From: Tubulanus polymorphus
Lineage: Eukaryota; Nemertea; Palaeonemertea; Tubulaniformes; Tubulanidae
Length of the DNA stretch: 64,000 bases
Reading direction: 5' to 3'
Assembly: GCF_964204645.1 (NCBI RefSeq)
Contig: NC_134030.1
Coordinates: 7,316,278 to 7,380,277, forward strand
The notes below the pieces were generated by a model. It was not told where the DNA came from. It did no database searches and worked only from the letters and a program-made list of their open reading frames with translations. Shown one piece after another: positions 1 to 11,290 of this stretch; position 1 is the first letter of the stretch; each line of letters begins with the position of its first letter. The position numbers were made by a program, and so were the translations under genes.

Positions 1-878
1 AAAGATATATATAAAGACGGTACTAACCGAACATAGCTGATCATCGATCATTGATCATCGATCATTGATTAGTCAAATATCTGGAGGGAACGGCCCAATT
101 CACCATCATGGCAGTAACCACGGAGATACCTTTTGTTGTTGCTCGGGGCGTTTTCACCTAGCTGAAAAAAGCTGGAGGAAAAAGCTGGCTGGAAACTGCT
201 CGTGAAAACCAGCCTTTAAGTGGCTGTGGGTATAATATCTTGAAATATTTGAAAACAATGGATCAGGACTATCTTGCCCTATCTTTTCATAAACCAACCG
301 ATTATTAACCCATTATAACCCATGATATCAGTACCACCTATACAAATAGCTCACTGATTTAACAACACCTAAAATTGGATTAGAATGTTACAATTGAAGT
401 AGATATTCCCGGTCCAAGCTTCCCTGAATGTCCCGGCTGAATACACAGCGCACGTTAGTAATCTTCACACGAGCAAGTAACATAGCGAAAAAAAAATCTG
501 CCGCGATAATTAAATTGAAAAATCCAACAAATTACGGAGCCGGCAACTTTTACAAGTATCGATTAGGTCGGTCGGTGATGGGAGAACGGCAAGAACGCTT
601 CAAATTGAAAATCTAAAATGCATCAATTCAACATTATCCGTTTATAGAAACCGTTCTGCCGGATTTGCGCGATCTAATTTCATTGAATTCGCAATCTCAA
701 CTCGCGCAGTTTATGCATTCAGCACAAGAATAGCACGAGACTCTTGCGAATTCGTGATCGGTTTTAAAGAATCCCGTCGACTGAAATCGCAGATGCTTCT
801 TCGTTACAATTTTTCATAAGAATATAACGAAGTTAATGTGCCACATGGCAGCGCAGAAAACCCGTTATCGCTGAAATT
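1..878. other. Non-coding stretch, no gene seen
   Basis: AT-rich sequence with no frame I can support. A 62-codon basic frame at 428-616 has an ATG but no domain, no splice context and a length expected by chance. A small palindromic duplication at 38-69 is listed separately. Confidence 0.6.
38..69. repeat. 14-bp tandem duplication of a self-complementary unit
   Basis: The unit TGATCATCGATCAT occurs twice in a row (38-51, 52-65) and starts a third time. It contains the palindromes TGATCA and ATCGAT, so it can fold on itself. It is probably a small slippage product. Confidence 0.8.
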
Positions 879-1210
879 GTAGTTGAAGGTCCTGGTGTTC
901 CGACAGTAGTTGAGGGTCCTGGTGTTCCTACAGTGGTTGAAGGTCCTGGTGTTCCAACAGTAGTTGAGGGTCCTGGTGTTCCTACAGTGGTTGAAGTCAT
1001 GGTGTTCCGACAGTAGTTGAGGGTCCTGGTGTTCCTACAGTAGTTGAAGGTCCTGGTGTTCCTACAGTAGTTGAAGGTCCTGGTGTTCCTACAGTAGGTT
1101 GAAGGTCCTGGTGTTCCTACAGTAGTTAAAGGTCCTGGTGTTCCTACAGTAGTGTTGATGTCCCAGGTGTCGTCAGTTTTCGTCTTAGGCGATTTCGGGT
1201 TAAATACCAA
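833..1210 (-). other. Open frame through the minisatellite, Thr/Pro/Gly-rich
   Basis: The minus strand is open for about 125 codons from 1210 to 833 and crosses the whole minisatellite. The product would have mucin-like nine-residue repeats (TTVGTPGPS), a middle block in another frame (Tyr-Cys-Arg-Asn type), and then the first repeat type again. The 28-bp and 26-bp units shift and then restore the frame. No ATG start is in frame, so it would have to be an internal exon. No splice sites are convincing. It may be an accident of a 27-bp period; the plus strand stops inside the array. Confidence 0.2.
879..1148. repeat. 27-bp minisatellite, 10 units
   Basis: Ten consecutive units begin GTAGTTGAAGGTCCTGGTG and end with CTACA or a variant. 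Eight are exactly 27 bp, one is 26 bp (near 990-1015) and one is 28 bp (near 1095). Most differences are single changes at fixed positions (GAA/GAG, CCT/CCG/CCA, GTA/GTG). A degenerate eleventh unit may follow to about 1175. Because 27 is a multiple of three, a frame can run through the array: the plus strand reads VVEGPGVPT and the minus strand TTVGTPGPS. Confidence 0.95.
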
Positions 1211-3562
1211 GAACTCCTATTCTTTTCATCAAAGTCTTCCATTCAAAAATCTCGTTAATATGGGTTTTCACGTCATTTTTACGCCTTTCTGAAAAGTTTT
1301 TATGGCGTCAGTTTAATCTTCCAAGAATTCTTGAATTGTTTTCATTCGTTACGGAAGTATCTTATGTTACGTTATTTATTTGTATTTTTCAATGCCTAGA
1401 AAAGAAACCTCGTTTTTTGGACTTATCTGGCATTATCACCAACAACAAGTATCCATTTCAATATTCTAGTTTATGTCCATGTTTACCCCGATGCACTCAT
1501 TATCTCTACCGATGCTTTTTCCGTCAATAAAGTGAAATTGAATTGTGCAATCATTGATCAATATAGTGAAATAGAATTCAATCGTGGTTCGTCTCGGCAA
1601 TTCAACGAAATCTATATCGATTAGTTATAACGAGATTGGTAATGTTGAGAGTAATTAATGTTTGAAAAACAATCACAAAGCGACGAGTTTCATAGCGATA
1701 TCACCGCTTATTACGATGTTATACCGCTTAGATTAATCGGATCGAATTTCTCGTACTAAATCTCGCAGCCCGATGCGCGCGCACGCCGCACGGTTCTTCC
1801 CTATCGTCCGTAAATATAGACAAATCAATTTAATGCGCGAAAACCGTTACAAATCAGACGAAATTATCGCCAATTAACGATGAGTTAATTCCCCTCGAAC
1901 GAAAAGATAAAAGTGAAAAATCGTTAGGATGATGATGACGTATGGCTTTCGGATATCCCCCGTGCGCGCATTTGTCAAGATTTTCGCTGGATATCATTTT
2001 ACATTGAACGCTTTTTCGTTCGTCGTATAAGAGGATAAGCATTTCACCTTTCAGCTCAGAGATTTAAACCGTTTGAAATCGGCGATGAAATTTCATCGTC
2101 GCATAAAGCAAGTACGAAGACTCGCGTAGGCTTAGATAAGGGCTCGACATTTGAAACTGAGGGTGGATGAACTGCTGTAAATAGGTTTTTGTGTAGTTTT
2201 GAAGTGCAAGGACTTGTGAAGCATAACAGAAAGTACAAGGTTCAGTTTATACTCAATTCACAGTCCTTTTAGCTTCGTAGACAACGAGTACTTTCAATAC
2301 TGCACAAAACTTCCAATAGACTGGTTTCAACATAACTTCCAATAGAATGGTTTCAACTTTTAACTAGATTTAATCTACCTAGTTTACCTCAGGATATGTA
2401 CTAAATACAACCAACTCCGGGTAAATTCGATATGATTTATCACGTCTTTTACCACGGTTTCTACCGTGACCACATAAGGTTAGAAGAAGCCATGAACGTT
2501 AGAAGGGACCATGTTTAAAAAGCCTGGACTTTTTCCTTACTATGGTATGCCCTGATTTTAGCTCGGGAAATTGTCGGCGTTCCGATGAAACGATGTAAAT
2601 GTCGTCAGTTTTGTCTGCATGCATAGATAAATCGAGCCCAATCATAAAAGCGTCGATATCGCACTCGTGTGGCACCTTTCGATGGTCAGTTATTATCATA
2701 CGGATCGAAAAGTATCGCGCGGATAGCCCCCAAGGGTAGAATCAATGACTCTCCCTGTGAGCCTGTAAGTCGGTGTTATAACACCGCTATTCGGTGGTGA
2801 AACACGGAATGAAACATCGCGTAATATGAATAGAATAAAGACGTAATTTCACTTGAAACCGCTCGTCGCGATAAAACCTTGGCATTTTCTCCTAAGATGT
2901 ATGGATATGATGTTTTGAGACGTGCCCACGGAAACCGGAATAACTTGACGATAAATGTGTCTCGATTTAATGATACAGCTTGTGCCGAGTACATGTATAT
3001 CATGTTTCATCTCAGGGTATCTCCTGGGTTTAAATCGGTCAATCATAATAGAATGGTCATTGGTTCTTTTACAGTAGAGTTGTTGATTGAACTTATCAAG
3101 GCAGATTCTACTCAACACTTTCTGGTCGATCAAGCCAACTTAAACCATTGGCTAATTTTTTACATCATTGTTTTGATTTCGGAATAGAGTCGTGCATCAG
3201 GTGACACTGGTCATACTGCCCAAAATGTGTATTAAAGCCCTGGGTGAGACTGCGATGTATACTGCCATGACAGTTGAGGTCTAACTGTATCGGGTGATAC
3301 AACGTGGTTTATGTCAGCGACGTTTCTATCTCGTAAAACTGTTTTTATGTCGATACCATCTTCGAATAATGTCCACGCTGCACCAGTCACCACTGATGAC
3401 AGGATCACAGAACTCTTGACCAGGCGAAATTATTGACATGTTACTATTGCAGCTGCACTGACTCATAATGTGTGATTGTTGTTAACCCTATCGCAACTGA
3501 AACGACTAGAGTCGTGGAATAAAGTTCAGTATCAAAGAATTACGCAAAAATAACCCCAGAAG
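1176..3562. other. 2.4 kb without a supported gene
   Basis: Mostly unique AT-rich sequence. A 66-codon minus frame at 2499-2699, beginning with an ATG at 2699, has an ordinary amino-acid mix but no recognisable domain or convincing splice signal. Shorter frames overlap it on both strands. I see no repeat family in this stretch. Confidence 0.5.
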
Positions 3563-3706
3563 TAGAGAAAATCCCACAATGATAATGAAAAACAGCCCGA
3601 AAATGTAACTGGAGCTAGTAGTTTATTCAACGTTTCGACTATATCCTAAGTCATCTCCAGTTACATTTTCGGACTGTTTTTCATTATTATTGTGGGATTT
3701 TCTCTA
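3563..3706. mobile_element. Palindromic element with 52-bp inverted repeats
   Basis: The arms 3563-3614 and 3655-3706 are inverted repeats with only two mismatches in 52 bp. The 40-bp spacer, read on the minus strand, contains GATGACTTAGG...AGTCGAAACGTTG followed by AATAAA. The same core occurs at 6.4, 6.95, 39.4 and 49.3 kb. This looks like a small fold-back or dimeric copy of a retroelement tail. No protein is encoded. Confidence 0.85.
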
Positions 3707-6400
3707 TACATCGCTTCAACACGGATATAGTGTTTAATCAATCTTGAACTCCAGAAGTCTAGATTGTAGAGATCGTTTAGAACCCACTTACGTGGGAAAG
3801 GCAATTTGAACTGAATCATTTGATCCTGGTGACTTCCAAACGTGAGAGTACCCTATTGTGTATAGCGAGTGACCTTCACATCATTGACCTCTGAGTGAGT
3901 CCATGTTCACAGAAAGTGCCCGATCGTTAGAAAAATTTTCTCTAAAGATATATATTAAGGATCTCTGATGGGATTTGACACCCACCATTGTAGTTTTATC
4001 TATTTCAACAGGTGCATATAAGTGGTCATTGTCGGGCACCGCAGATCTGAAATGAAAAGGTCTCTTTATTATATGTTATAAGAAGTGGGCGTCGACTTCT
4101 GGAATATATCATACCGCGAATGTAATCTGTAAGTCACGTTCTACGATAGATAACTGCATTATTGTCGAGGTGGATGAGATACCTGCGAAATTACTTCTAA
4201 ATTCGACTCACAACATCGCGTCGAGCGAAGTCATCAAAGTTGTCGGAATTAAATACAAAGTTATACAATTGGTGAAGTGTAGCATTGCACAATACACGGT
4301 GTATAATAACCTGATGCAACCTCGGGCAAAATCTGCACCAACTCATCACCATCACGTAAATCTGATGAATAGCTCGTGGAAACGGACGGTATTATAATAC
4401 CATAGGCTCCTTCGTTGTGAAGTCGAGATTTTCTTTTCGCAAATCGAATCCGACATCGTCGACAACGCCGTCGAAATGAGCACCCGAGGAGGTGCTGGTA
4501 TACAGCGTTCGGTTCGTGTCTGCTGCAAGAGCAGCACAGAAATGTTGCCGCGAGTCAAAAGGAAATATATTCTACGATTCCACGCTACGCATCAGAGCCG
4601 CATCTCTGCGCCATCGAGTACAATAAGAGAACTTGAGACAGAAAGAGAGATGGCCGTGTCGTAACAAAGCTTTCGGTCGATCTCGAATGCGTTATCGAAA
4701 ATTCTATCGAAATTGCAAATTTCAGTAATAACGCGGTCGCGCGTACAATCCGTAATATGTTTAGAAAAAAAACTAAGCAGCTCGGCGTAAAATTGATCGA
4801 TACCAATTTAATACGATACATTCAATAAATCACAGTTCGAACAATAACTACTGGCTGCAGTCGCCGACCCCTATTTTCAGATAAATTTCATAGCATATCA
4901 TCGCGAAATCTCGGCACGATTCATATCTTAATGTAATAGCTTAGCGGATTATAGCAAATTTTGAACGTAAAACTTTCAAAATGTAAATGAGGAGATTACA
5001 ATGGCAAAACCGCGTACAATTCGTTCGTTAAATATTTAAATTTGCGATGCCTGCTACTGGCGATGCTTAAAACGTATCCTCTTTCACGCGACGGAAGGAT
5101 TGATGCTAATGTTTCGAGCGATCCAAACGCAATACCGCGTCGTCATAGAACGCACGGCACTTTGATCGAGCAAGAATGAAATATAACAACCTGTAATATT
5201 ACACCAAGATCAAGGATCATTATCTAACAATAAATTCAAAATTCTGTGAAGTTCGACATATATTTTACGAAAAAGCATTCATTGAAAAAATGGGGAAAAA
5301 ATCAATGCACCGTAGGTCGAAAAATAGTATAACTCAATATCGATAATACGCGAGGTGTTTTTGATGACAAGAAGCCAACAAGTACATACGATTGATTATC
5401 CACTGATGCAAAAGTTTCAGTAGGGATAACAAATCTACACTAGGCCACAGAAAAAAGATCCTTCGTTTCACGGAAAAGCCCTCCTATCAGGATTTTTTTT
5501 CTGAATTTTTTCAAGTATTTTTTCATTTAGTATTTAGTATTGAATTCCACTGTTATATGGACGTATCTATATACAAACCCTTTAAGCATACGTTATTAAG
5601 TAGAGTATATCTGGATTTATAAGTTCATGAGTATATCGAGTGAGTAACTCTTATCGCAGTTGAACGAAAACAGTTCTGTGTTTATGCAATCTGCAGCGCC
5701 ACTAGCGATCAGAAAAAAAGTAACTTTTACAGACGATATCAAAATGATGATAACCATGTGATCCGTTCGTTGCCACCGGTTGGCGCTTGGCTGTCAATGT
5801 TTCTTGGTTAGTTCATCTGACCATCGGACCCGGCAATCAAAACAAGGGTTTTGTGTTTGGCGAAACATCAACGATGTGGGTTTCGGCTTTGCCCTGTATC
5901 TCGACGCATCTGATGTTCGATTTCTGGTGACAGCCGCCAAGTGAACACGTAAAATATGAAAGGTATAACGGCTTTCGAAAAAGCTTTCGAATAAATTACA
6001 AAATTGTAAATTTGATTGAAAAAATTTCACTTTATTTCTATCTTCCCCCATTTCACCCGATTTTCGTGGATAAAAATAGAGCTGCAATGAGAAACAAAGC
6101 ATCTCTTTTGGCCTTATCTGTAAATGTTTTTTTTTAGTCGAAATTCAAAACTCCAACTGCGCCCGAACTATATGTATTCAACTTGATAGAGAGTAAAAAT
6201 CAATCCGAAGCCATGTGGAAAAAGAGATTATTTTGCGAACCTTTCCACGATAACTGGTGAACTGGTGCGCAGATAGTAACCATCAAATGAAATTCAATAT
6301 ATTTTGTACGCCGTTTTCCTCCTAGAAATCGATGGATATTTCTATCACTTGTTAAGTTTCACCCCGCGTGCACCACGAAAACATTTGATAATGCAAAACG
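3707..6400. other. 2.7 kb without a supported gene
   Basis: Several 60-100-codon frames exist (for example a plus ATG frame at 4476-4664 and minus frames at 4585-4821 and 5794-6102). They overlap frames of similar quality on the other strand and show no family signature. I see no clear repeat or RNA gene. Confidence 0.5.
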
Positions 6401-6440
6401 CCCGATGATGGCTAATAGCATTTAGCCGAAACGTTGCTGG
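6401..6440 (+). repeat. Stem-loop core of an interspersed element (GATGA-stem-CGAAACG)
   Basis: GATGAT is followed by the stem GGCTAA (6410-6415), the loop TAGCAT, the stem TTAGCC (6422-6427) and then GAAACGTTG. The same layout with different stem bases is found at 3.6, 6.95, 39.4 and 49.3 kb. Animal genomes carry similar motifs at the ends of Penelope-like retroelements, some of them hammerhead ribozymes. Here one core base (C for U after the first C) departs from the hammerhead consensus, so catalysis is doubtful. Confidence 0.55.
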
Positions 6441-6514
6441 CACCATGCGAACAATCACGATCCAATGATTGTTCACGATACTGCCAAAGTCTCGCGAGCA
6501 GATTACACATGACG

Positions 6515-6600
6515 GATAATTCAATGCAATTCAATTCAATTCAAAATGACTCTTTATTGTATTTAAGATCCTTACGGATTGAGGCATACAGAGTATAAAA
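6515..6600 (-). repeat. Retroelement 3' tail with (TTGAA)n end
   Basis: Read on the minus strand, a short sequence with AATAAAGAGTCA runs into TTGAATTGAATTGAATTG. A short pentanucleotide tail after a polyadenylation-like motif is typical of LINE and SINE 3' ends. Similar TTGAATTGAATTGA tracts occur near 9810 and 20190. Confidence 0.5.
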
Positions 6601-6949
6601 AGAAAGTATAGGAAACGTACGGCTTGAAATTGATTTACCAACGCGTTTGATTTCACAAACAGTGTAAAATCCTTTCAGACTGTAATTACACGATAAGATC
6701 TGAAATTCGTATTTCTTCCATTATACAGGTAACAAAGCGATCGATGATAATTGATAAAACGATAACACTGAACAACGACTGATTTGGCCCGGGGACCTCG
6801 CTTCTTATCATATATCACACGTATTCGATAAACGTAACGCGTGTTATCATTATTTGTGTAGATACTTAAAAAGACACACTACACTTAGCAACACCCTTGA
6901 AAATTACCAACTTCAATAAAGTGAAAAACCCAGAATAAAATTAAGAAAA

Positions 6950-6996
6950 AAACTATCTAACGCTTCGACTCAATTCTATGAGCCATTTTCAAAATT
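6950..6996 (-). repeat. Second stem-loop core, minus strand
   Basis: On the minus strand ATGGCTCATAGAATTGAGTC is followed by GAAGCGTTAGATA. The stem GGCTCA/TGAGTC has one G-U pair. It is the same arrangement as at 6401-6440 with different paired bases. Confidence 0.5.
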
Positions 6997-6999
6997 ATT

Positions 7000-8760
7000 T
7001 CACTGATATCGTTCAGTCTCGTGTCTATGGAAACCTACTAATTTCAAGTATATCAGTTGGGACGTAAAACCCTACGAACTAAAAAACATCAAAGACTGCA
7101 ATACGTTGATGTCGCAGTGCATCTCATGGGCCCAATCATTTGTTTTTTAGATGATGTTTTAATACGTATGTTTGTCTATATCATCATACAATTGATATTG
7201 TCAGGTTGATTTAAATTATCTCATCTTCCTAATCTGAATAGTACGGATGCAGTTTTCAGTGTTCGGCGCGAGTGCGACCGAGTTTTCCAGCGCATTTTCC
7301 CGTTCGCCAAATATCTAACATATTTATCAACGCAGGGCTAAGTACGCTCTCGTGTGGGAGCAACTCGTGTGCGGACGCACTTTACGTTGCATTTATCGTC
7401 AATGCGCATGCGTCATTTCTCAAAAAACGGATGATAGCGGCTAGTTTGTCAATGTAAGAAAAGAATATGCTGGGATTCCTAGTGTGGACATTCTCGATGC
7501 GCCCCGTGTTACAACGAGGCTTACGCTCTTAGATTAAGATATTCTACATAAATTCAAATTTGAATACCTAACTGAAATCGTGTCACTATTCAGAATCCAA
7601 GGGGCCAAAATAACAGAAACAAACCCAACAATTATACATAGTAACCGCTAATAATAGAGGAGAAATCAATAATGACATCACCGAGGTTAAACTTCGTTCA
7701 GAGATGGCACATATTCTGATGTAGCTTTACTTTCGCAGATGCAGATGTACTTTTAATAATTGGCTGAAAATTTGATCCAGGTGAAATCTAACGGATATAA
7801 ATACACCGGAACGATAAATAAATCGAATTCGTAATTTCGTTGTTTTTTTTTTTAGTAAATTTCTTGATAATAATATAACCGCGCAATTCTTTTGAGCCAT
7901 CGGATCAACGACGTCGATACTCGGGGGTTCGTCGTTTATCACACGAGCGAACACGCCCTTAATTTACCGCGGGGCTCTCGATTCTTACCGTTAGTTCTGG
8001 TAAATTTCCAACAACGCCGACGGGGCTACACCAACCAGCCTATCGCGTTTGGTAAAGATGAAACATATCGTTCCATGATAATAAATGGCAAAAGAAAGGA
8101 GCAACATCGCGATACGTAAACATCAGTGGGATATTTTTGTTAATTATACACTGCATATTATACAGATTTTGCGATCAGTCATTGCGCAATACAGTAAGAA
8201 ATATATATACAATACGATTTGTACGAAGTAAATAACGCCTGCCTGCAGCGTTCGAATCAACTATTTCAGTTGATTTTTAGTCGATAAATCCAGGTAACAG
8301 CTCCAGGGTGAGACAAGTGTAGAACTTTCTATCTCCAAGAATCATCTCGGTTACACACCAATTGTTCATGCCTCAAATCGAATGGGCGATGCCCGCGGCG
8401 ATGTTTCGCCGGAGCGAAACTGCTGACAAAAACTTTCCGACGACAATTTCATACGGTTCATTTACGTCTCTGCTATATTTGATCATTTTGGAAAAAAAAG
8501 CGAAAAGTCAATTTCTGCAACCGATAGGAACTGGTGATACTAAATGGAAGTCTTATGTAATAAACGAGACGACCGTGCAATTATCGTGTTCACCGAGCCA
8601 TCGACCTAGAATTTGAAGAAAAAGAATCTCATCCATCCAAAAATGTTTGTTTTGTCTCATTACCTACGTACCTAAATCTTGATTTCCTATCGATAGTCAA
8701 CGGTTATTTTTAAAGAGATCGTGTAATGTTATCGTCAGATGAATTATAGGCCTATCGGAA
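7000..8760. other. 1.8 kb without a supported gene
   Basis: An ATG frame at 8368-8616 (plus) and a minus frame at 7727-7954 are open, but neither has a domain or clear splice signals. No repeat family was recognised. Confidence 0.5.
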
Positions 8761-9096
8761 TTACGTTTGATAAAACAACATAGTTGATTGACATACCTCA
8801 CAGCCAATGGGTTGGGTTAAGCTTTGGCGGTTCAAAGTGTCCTTGTCGGACGCTGCAAAAGTATTGATTAACAAGCCTGATTGTCCACAATGAAGTACAC
8901 ATGCGAGCATTTGATTGGACCAGATTCTAGCACTTTTTCTAATGTTTTCGAAGATTTGTATAGCTTTGCTGCTAAAATATTGCTCCTCGGGGCAATCAAA
9001 TTCAAAATATGAGCTTTCATCAGGGAAAACTGCACTTAGACATATGGGCTGGGGCCTAGCCACCAATAAAGGTCTGTAGCCATGTGTTTCATTCAT
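8761..9096 (-). CDS. Candidate 111-codon frame, unknown product
   Basis: A complete frame runs from an ATG at 9096 to a TAA at 8761. A stop codon lies eight codons upstream of the ATG, so this would have to be the true start unless the frame is an exon. The predicted protein has five cysteines and a mixed soluble composition, with no signal peptide or membrane segment. I recognise no family. The ATG context is weak (C at -3) and no polyadenylation signal lies close downstream. Length alone is within chance expectation for this window. Confidence 0.2.
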   Translation of the reverse strand: MNETHGYRPLLVARPQPICLSAVFPDESSYFEFDCPEEQYFSSKAIQIFENIRKSARIWSNQMLACVLHCGQSGLLINTFAASDKDTLNRQSLTQPIGCEVCQSTMLFYQT

Positions 9097-9699
9097 GAGA
9101 CGATGCAGTATCGGGAGTCACTCGCAAGAATGATTTACAGTCATTGCATATCCTAGTATAGTTTTTAAATCCTGTATTACAATCTTTAGTTATCATTTCG
9201 CTAGGCGATTCACGAGCTCTGACGTTTGGATTTATATTTTCGTAGAGTTTTCCGTATCTGAAAGTGTATATTTCTGCAGGCAGCTGGTTAAGCTATATAT
9301 CTCTGAAGCACGCGTAATTCGTCCTCAGTTTTATTGATTGTTCAATGCTGTTTATCGCGAATAACGAAGAACTAGTGACATGTTACAATTTCAGTGAAGG
9401 CAGGTGTGTCCAGCACAGAACCCGGATAATTTCCATGCTTATCATTGCCACCTGGTTATAAATCATTTTGCCGTCACACGTTTGCAATAATGTAGATAAG
9501 AGTTATGTTACATCAGCACGAAACAAAAGCCTCTGGAAGCTAGTCGCGCATTATTAAACAACATAGGGCCCGTTTTATAGCACATCGGTTAGCGGTAATA
9601 ACCTGAACACAATCATGATTAGTTCGTGCTTTCTCATCCTCAGAAGCCTCAATATTCAACAGGGAAGCTAACTTGAGAAATTTATGACGCCTTGAAGAG

Positions 9700-10407
9700 A
9701 AAAGACACATATACATTGTGTAATATTGTCGACAATTAATAATATATCGATGATAGTATTCATGATCAATAAAGTTACGTTGAATTTGAGTATATCAAAA
9801 ATTGAATTTAATTGAATTGACTGGCAACCAGTCTAGCCCATCTTCACCCGTCATGGGATTCGAACCCACTACGCTAAAGCTGTTCCCCGAACCCCTTGAC
9901 CTCACGAGTCGTTGGAGTCGTTACTAGCCGACCAGAATCCGGTCGTACCAATCACAGCGCTTGTAACAAACCGTCAGTAGACTTCTGTTGGTTTTCCCGT
10001 TAAATTGACCAATCAGCGTACGTTTTACCGAACAAGGAAGTATTTTGCAAATGGATATATGACGTCACGCGCAACAGCGCCAATAATGAAATCACGCTTC
10101 GTGAGACCAGGGGGCTGGTGGAAGCGAGTTCGGGAGTGATACCGGACCCCTGGCAAGCGAGGATGGTCTAGCCCCGACATATTGATAACGTTGTGCGCAT
10201 TCTCTCAAAAATAATTAAAAAATAAGAGTCATGAAATTACTATTTACAAAATAAGTGCCAGAGTTCACAATCGTAATTGTTATTTTGGTATGCCAATATT
10301 GGTGACGAAGTGCACACAACGACTCAACATTGAACACGTTGAAAGACACATAGTAGTTATCAGTGTATAAAAACATTATTGTAACGGTTTTTACAGCGTC
10401 AAACAAT
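9700..10407 (+). mobile_element. Interspersed element, copy 1, split by an insertion
   Basis: Residues 9700-9839 and 10166-10407 together match the element at 20100-20475. The left part includes ATTGTCGACAATTAATA and a TTGAATTGA tract. The right part has the motif GACGTAGTGCACATC (degenerate here) twice and ends CATTATTGTAACGGTTTT followed by ACAGCGTCAAA. The continuity is broken by a 326-bp insertion (9840-10165). There is no coding capacity. Confidence 0.8.
9840..10165. mobile_element. 326-bp insertion with 9-bp target-site duplication and tRNA-like ends
   Basis: GTCTAGCCC occurs at 9831-9839 and again at 10166-10174. It is single in the uninterrupted copy at 20 kb, so it is a target-site duplication. 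The insert starts near ATCTTCACCCGTCATGGGAT and its reverse complement starts CATCCTCGCTTGCCAGGGG. Both ends resemble the 3' half of a tRNA (B box GGTTCGAATCC and following stem), giving imperfect inverted repeats. It may be a TIR element whose ends resemble the local SINE head, or two SINE pieces inserted head to head. Confidence 0.75.
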
Positions 10408-11029
10408 TAATCCAGGCTCCAGTTTGCAAAAGACCTCTGGATTTAATGAAAGCAAGTTTACCTAAAATTAAAATAACCATATAGCCTATAGGGTCTGTCT
10501 ACTTGAGGGTCGATTTGAAGTCATCCAATAAGATCCTGGCAACACAACGCAGCAGATCGAATTTTGTTTTGATATACGGGGCCGTGAATGTATTTTTGTA
10601 TTTCTACATTTCCCAAATATGGATTGGAAAAAAACTGAAATTTCGTCGCATTTTTTGTAGTCGTAGTTACGGTATTTACGCCCGTGGTGAGCACTTCTAA
10701 AACTGCTCTCAGATTTCCGATTGAAAACCCCGAGCAAAAAGCACGCTGTCAGCAAAATAGCGAATTTTCATTCGACATAGGATTTCGTTGAAAAGTAAAC
10801 TTTTATCGAACGGTTCAAGCGCAAGAAATAATGGACTGATGTCAAATCCAGATTGTAAAGAAAAACATTGCAGCTACCATCAAGTTTAGGTAACCGTCAA
10901 AAGCACACGCATCGCTCTCGAATCCGGTATGCCAACATACGCAATTAGGTACTGCGCTTGCGGGTTTAGACCCTTTCGCCTGTAGTTAAAGGTATTCGCA
11001 TTAATGACGGCTTTTCAACGGCGGGTACC
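10408..11029. other. No gene seen
   Basis: Two frames of 65-89 codons overlap on opposite strands (10486-10755 and 10503-10700) without any recognisable feature. No repeat was identified. Confidence 0.5.
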
Positions 11030-11290
11030 ACTCGAAATGCTCACCGTGCGCTTTCATTAGATCAACAACCGGACAAAAGCAGACAAAGCGCTTCATTGCC
11101 AGGCAACAAACTCATCACCGGCGAAAGACAACGGCCAAACCCGGTTATACGGAATCCGGGCACAAAAGCGGAACGCTCCGAGTGGGGAGCAAATGATACA
11201 GGCCTAATTCGATTCTCATACGGAATGAGATGACGCGCATTGTGCGCTAATCACATTGCAACAGCGACAGCAAATAAACGTGATTCATTT
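11030..11290. promoter_or_regulatory. GC-richer island with X-box-like palindrome
   Basis: This block is clearly richer in GC than its surroundings and has no long frame. ATTGCCAGGCAAC at 11095-11107 is close to the RFX X-box palindrome (GTTGCC, short spacer, RGYAAC). An enhancer or other conserved non-coding element is possible. This is inferred from composition and motif only. Confidence 0.3.

Noticed and set aside
6401-6440. Active hammerhead ribozyme
   Set aside because: The core box reads CCGATGA instead of CUGAUGA and I could not place stems I and III; kept only as a related stem-loop.
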